A DNA stretch of 64,000 bases from Viscum album (taxonomy: Eukaryota > Streptophyta > Magnoliopsida > Santalales > Viscaceae): contig OY728143.1 in the NCBI GenBank assembly GCA_963277665.1, positions 229,453,591 to 229,517,590 of the forward strand. Reading direction: 5' to 3'. Both the position numbers and the translations under genes were made by a program. Under the pieces are notes generated by a model. The model was not told the origin of the DNA and made no database searches. It saw only the letters and a list, made by a program, of their open reading frames with translations. Within the stretch, counting starts at the first letter, position 1. Every line of letters starts with the position of its first letter. Shown piece by piece: positions 61,295 to 64,000 of this stretch.

Positions 61295-62500
61295 TTAGGC
61301 AATGTATTCCTTGAGAAACATGGCATTGGTGGGAGGAGTTATATACTCATCATCCATGGTCACCATGGAGTATGTATCATTGGCTAAACGCTGTGAATTA
61401 TGTAAGGTCCTTCACATTGGGGCTCTAACATGGGTGGTTTCCTGCCAGGTATCATTAGTGTCCGGAGGTCCAATACAAAGTCTCCTTGCAAGAAGGAGCG
61501 GAGGTGAACCTTCTTGTTGAAAGCTCTGGTTATCTTGTTTTGATGCCTTCCCGGATTGTGCAGGGCACGAAGCCTATTCTCATCAAGTTCTTCTAATTCA
61601 TCCAGATTAATTTAGGCTACCTTATCTAGCACCTTATTATCGTAGACCACCATGTGTAACAAAGGAAAATGAATCTCGATGTTCAGGATGGCCTCAGTTC
61701 TGTAAACTTGGGAATATGGGGTCACCTAGCTGGAATTACGAGTCGTCATTTGATAATCTTAGAGGGAATTGGGAAGATTGTCCGACCAACTCTTCTTATT
61801 CTGACCGACCATTTTCTGAAAAATGTTAGAGAGGAATTTGTTGAATGCCTCGATCTATCCATTCTCTTGCACGTGGAAGCGGGAGTTATGGTTCGAACAG
61901 ATGTTGTACTTGGAATACAACTTCTTCAACTCAACTGCTCGGAAGTTGGTATCATTATCAGCAAGGAAGGAGTGAGGGACTCCAAAATAGTAGATGATAT
62001 TGGATCTCATGATGTCAATGATAGACCAAGACTTAACCTCCTTGAGTGGAACTGCTTCTGCCCACTTGGAAAAGAAATTTGTAACGGTCAGGATGAATCT
62101 GCACTGGAGAGCTATCGTCAGTGGATATGGTCCTATGACATCAAGTACCCACACTGCAAATATCCAAGAGTACATGGTGGAGTGGATAGGTTCTAGAAGA
62201 CGATGCATAATGTTAGCATGAATCTGGCACATGTGACATCTCTTGGTGAACTCGATGTAATTATAGATCATGGAGCGCCAAAAGTACCCTAGTCTCTCGA
62301 TCTGGTGAGATAGAATTATCCCAGTCTGGTGAGCGCCACACAAACCAGTATGAACCTCCTACATAACCTGAGAAATCTCGAATCCTTGGATGAAATGGAG
62401 GAGGACACCATCGAACCAACACTTTTGGAGGATCTACTCTAGACCAGGACCACTCTGGAGGGTAAACTACATCACGTGGTGCCGAATTCGCTTGCGTTTG
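61295..62500 (-). pseudogene. Tat-lineage integrase
   Basis: On the minus strand: EVHTGLCGAHQTG and RCHMCQIHA form the HHCC zinc domain. The core has VLDVIGP (Asp), the block FILTVTNFFSKWAEAVPLKE, FLADNDTNFRA (Asp) and, after a stop at 61,855-61,857, IEAFNKFL (Glu at 61,849-61,851). Asp and Glu are 35 residues apart as expected, and the stop replaces the usual Gln. The C-terminus has LDELEELDENRLRALHNPG and RAFNKKVHLRSFLQGDFVL, characteristic of Tat integrases, and ends FLKEYIA then stop at 61,295. Stops also occur near 61,750 and 61,630. Confidence 0.88.
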
Positions 62501-62526
62501 GCTTGATCAACCAAGAGGTAACAATT

Positions 62527-63143
62527 TTAGAGATACTCGACAAAGGGGTCTCTCCAGTAATGATTCACTTCAACTACTATATCTGGGGAACCTGGGGGTC
62601 CTGATGTGGAGGCTATGGTGGTGAGATGGCTCACTCGTGGGCCATTGACATCATCTAAGGAGACAAGAGCAATGAATCTCTGATGTGCCACGTGGATAAT
62701 CAGGTCATCCTGCACGGTCTCTAAAAGTGAAATGTCCAGGATAGCTAGGGCATCATCTCGGTCATTCTGAGATCGAGGGACATGAGTAACTTCCATACAA
62801 GATAGGAATTAGTTCATTCACTGGACAATACGCTCCAACAATGGTATGAGCTCTGGCTTTCTGACGATGTAATCACCATTGATCTCTTTATGACTAGTTC
62901 AGAATCCCCTTTCACATGAAAATGGGGCAAATCAATCTCAAGGGCCAGCTCGAGGCTAGTGATAATATATTGATACTCTGCCTCATTGTTGGTGGATCCT
63001 TCCGACAATAGGAATGAGAACAAGAGAATGGCTTGTGTCGGGGTAATAAATACAATACCCAAGCCTACCCTGTTGAGTCTGGGATCATTGGGCCTCCTGT
63101 CGATGGGGATTCGAGTAGCAGCATCGAAGTGCATCTGCCAGCA
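62527..63143 (-). pseudogene. Additional archaeal-type RNase H of Tat element
   Basis: Minus strand: CWQMHFDAA (Asp), GLGIVFITPTQAILLFSF, GSTNNEAEYQYIITSLELAL (Glu) and VKGDSELVI (Asp). After a break near 62,814 come EVTHVPRSQNDRDDALAIL (last Asp) and WRDPFVEYL. This second RNase H, downstream of the RT's own, is diagnostic of Tat-lineage Ty3/gypsy elements and retains the catalytic acidic residues. It is broken by a frameshift and stop near 62,814. Confidence 0.88.
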
Positions 63144-64000
63144 TGACACAACTTGGTCTACTGAGAGGATCACCTCATCAGGGAAATCAAGATCCAAGTA
63201 CTGGTCAGCAAGAGCTGGATGGGTAGTAAGGAAGTCTGCCAATGCTTGCCCCTTAAAAAATTTCTGAGTTAAGAACCTGATGTCGAACTGCTGGAGGATT
63301 ACCACCCATCGTGCTAGACGGCCTGCCAACATTGGGTGGTTATGAATGTACTTTAGAAGGTCTATCCGAGACACCGGTTGTACCTCATGGTGATGCAAGT
63401 AGTGTCGCAATTTCTGCACTGTGAATACCAGTGCAAGGCAGCTCTTTTCGATGGGGCAGTATCTGGTCTCCGTATCGAGGAGCATGTGGTTGAGGTAGTA
63501 AATACTATTCTTCTTCCCCTCATTGTTCTTTTAGGCGAGAAGGACACCAAGAGATCATTTTAGGGTAGTCACATAAAGGATCATCGGTTTTATGGAGATG
63601 GGTGGCATCAAGACCAGAGGCTGGAGAAGATACTGCTTGATTTCCTCAAATGTGGTCTGGTACTCTTCATCCCATTCATAGGTAGTGCCTTTCCTCATGA
63701 TCCAAGAAATGGGCTTACACTTGCCGAACAGATTCACAATGAATCGGCGCATGTAGGATAAGTGGCCTTAGAAACCCCTAAAATCCAGAATATTTCTCGA
63801 GGGAGGCATCTGGATGATGGCCTTGATCTTCTCTGGTTCAATCTCTATGCCCCTATGCCTGAAATAGAATCCAATAAATTTTCCGAAGGTGACCCCAAAG
63901 GCACATTTTAATGCATTCATCTTCAAATGGTGATAATGGAAGAAGCTGAACACTTTCTCAAGATCTTTGAGATGCTCCTAACATAGACAATATTTGACCA
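63144..64000 (-). pseudogene. Tat-lineage RT 3' end and RNase H
   Basis: Minus strand, running in from beyond the window: EHLKDLEKVF, HLKMNALKCAFGVTFGKFIG and the block FRHRGIEIEPEKIKAI (RT thumb/connection); RRFIVNLFGKCKPISWIMRKG; then RNase H with DTETRYCPIEKSCLALVF and ARWVVILQQFDIRFL. Stops near 63,951, 63,768 and 63,553 break the frame. The RT catalytic YVDD region lies outside the window. Plus-strand open frames here are antisense shadows. Confidence 0.88.

Larger units (their letters stand above)
47371..64000 (-). mobile_element. Tat-lineage Ty3/gypsy complex with antisense cargo
   Basis: A GC-richer block beginning abruptly near 47,371 and running off the right end. The minus strand carries the 3' half of pol, ending at 61,295. 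Tandem repeats and a plus-strand cargo gene fill the rest. Tat elements are known for an extra archaeal-type RNase H, tandem repeats between pol and the 3' LTR, and additional open reading frames, sometimes antisense. The LTRs were not identified. The block may combine more than one element, because plus-strand PBS-like TGGCACC and TCTGTCGGGA occur at 47,631-47,663. Confidence 0.6.

Noticed and set aside
61669..62196. 175-codon plus-strand open frame
   Set aside because: Exactly antisense to the Tat integrase, whose catalytic motifs are unmistakable on the minus strand.

Overview
This window looks like intergenic DNA from a plant with a large, repeat-rich nuclear genome. I found no intact host gene, tRNA, rRNA or CRISPR array. 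Almost everything I can identify is decayed LTR-retrotransposon material of the Ty3/gypsy superfamily. The species cannot be named from the sequence. The advanced decay, nested insertions and divergent LTR pairs fit a genome that removes repeats slowly, such as a gymnosperm or a giant-genome monocot, but that is inference.

Left two-thirds (1 to about 47,370): very AT-rich, roughly three-quarters A+T by eye. Two homologous segments, 1-8,345 and 11,132 to about 28,205, lie in direct orientation about 11.13 kb apart. Each carries about 2.4 kb of unrecognised sequence followed by the same gag-only LTR element, called A in copy 1 and B in copy 2. Copy 2 has lost about 1.17 kb of its 5' LTR and was hit by two nested insertions. 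Element 1 (15,740-25,692) is a chromodomain-type Ty3/gypsy element with 2.6-kb LTRs, a tRNA-Met primer site, a perfect 5-bp target duplication TTTAT and a dead gag-pol. Element C (30,637-42,171) sits inside B's 3' LTR. It has giant 4.9-kb LTRs around only 1.6 kb of internal sequence, and near-matching target duplications (TTTAC/ATTAC). B's LTR resumes at 42,177 and ends near 42,749. An isolated LTR end with a decayed primer site lies at 8,346-9,795, and a C-related LTR lies at about 44,200-47,274.

Right third (about 47,371-64,000): composition changes abruptly to about half G+C. On the minus strand, 64,000 down to 61,295 encodes the 3' part of a Tat-lineage Ty3/gypsy polyprotein: RT end, RNase H, the extra archaeal-type RNase H and integrase, all with scattered stops. 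Beyond pol lie several tandem-repeat systems with units of about 25, 27, 55, 148 and 700-1,200 bp. Between the repeat blocks, on the opposite (plus) strand, is a decayed gene of about 3.7 kb (51,446-55,181). Its translation resembles a plant mobile domain protein. The first 2.2 kb stays in one frame despite about twenty stops, and a plausible 76-bp spliceosomal intron joins two frames. This antisense, possibly intron-bearing cargo gene is the most interesting object in the window.

Relative order of events, judged by eye from divergence: the A/B element inserted first; C inserted into its 3' LTR; the ~11-kb unit duplicated (copies about 88% identical where sampled); Element 1 inserted last (LTRs about 90% identical where sampled). 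No element looks capable of moving itself.
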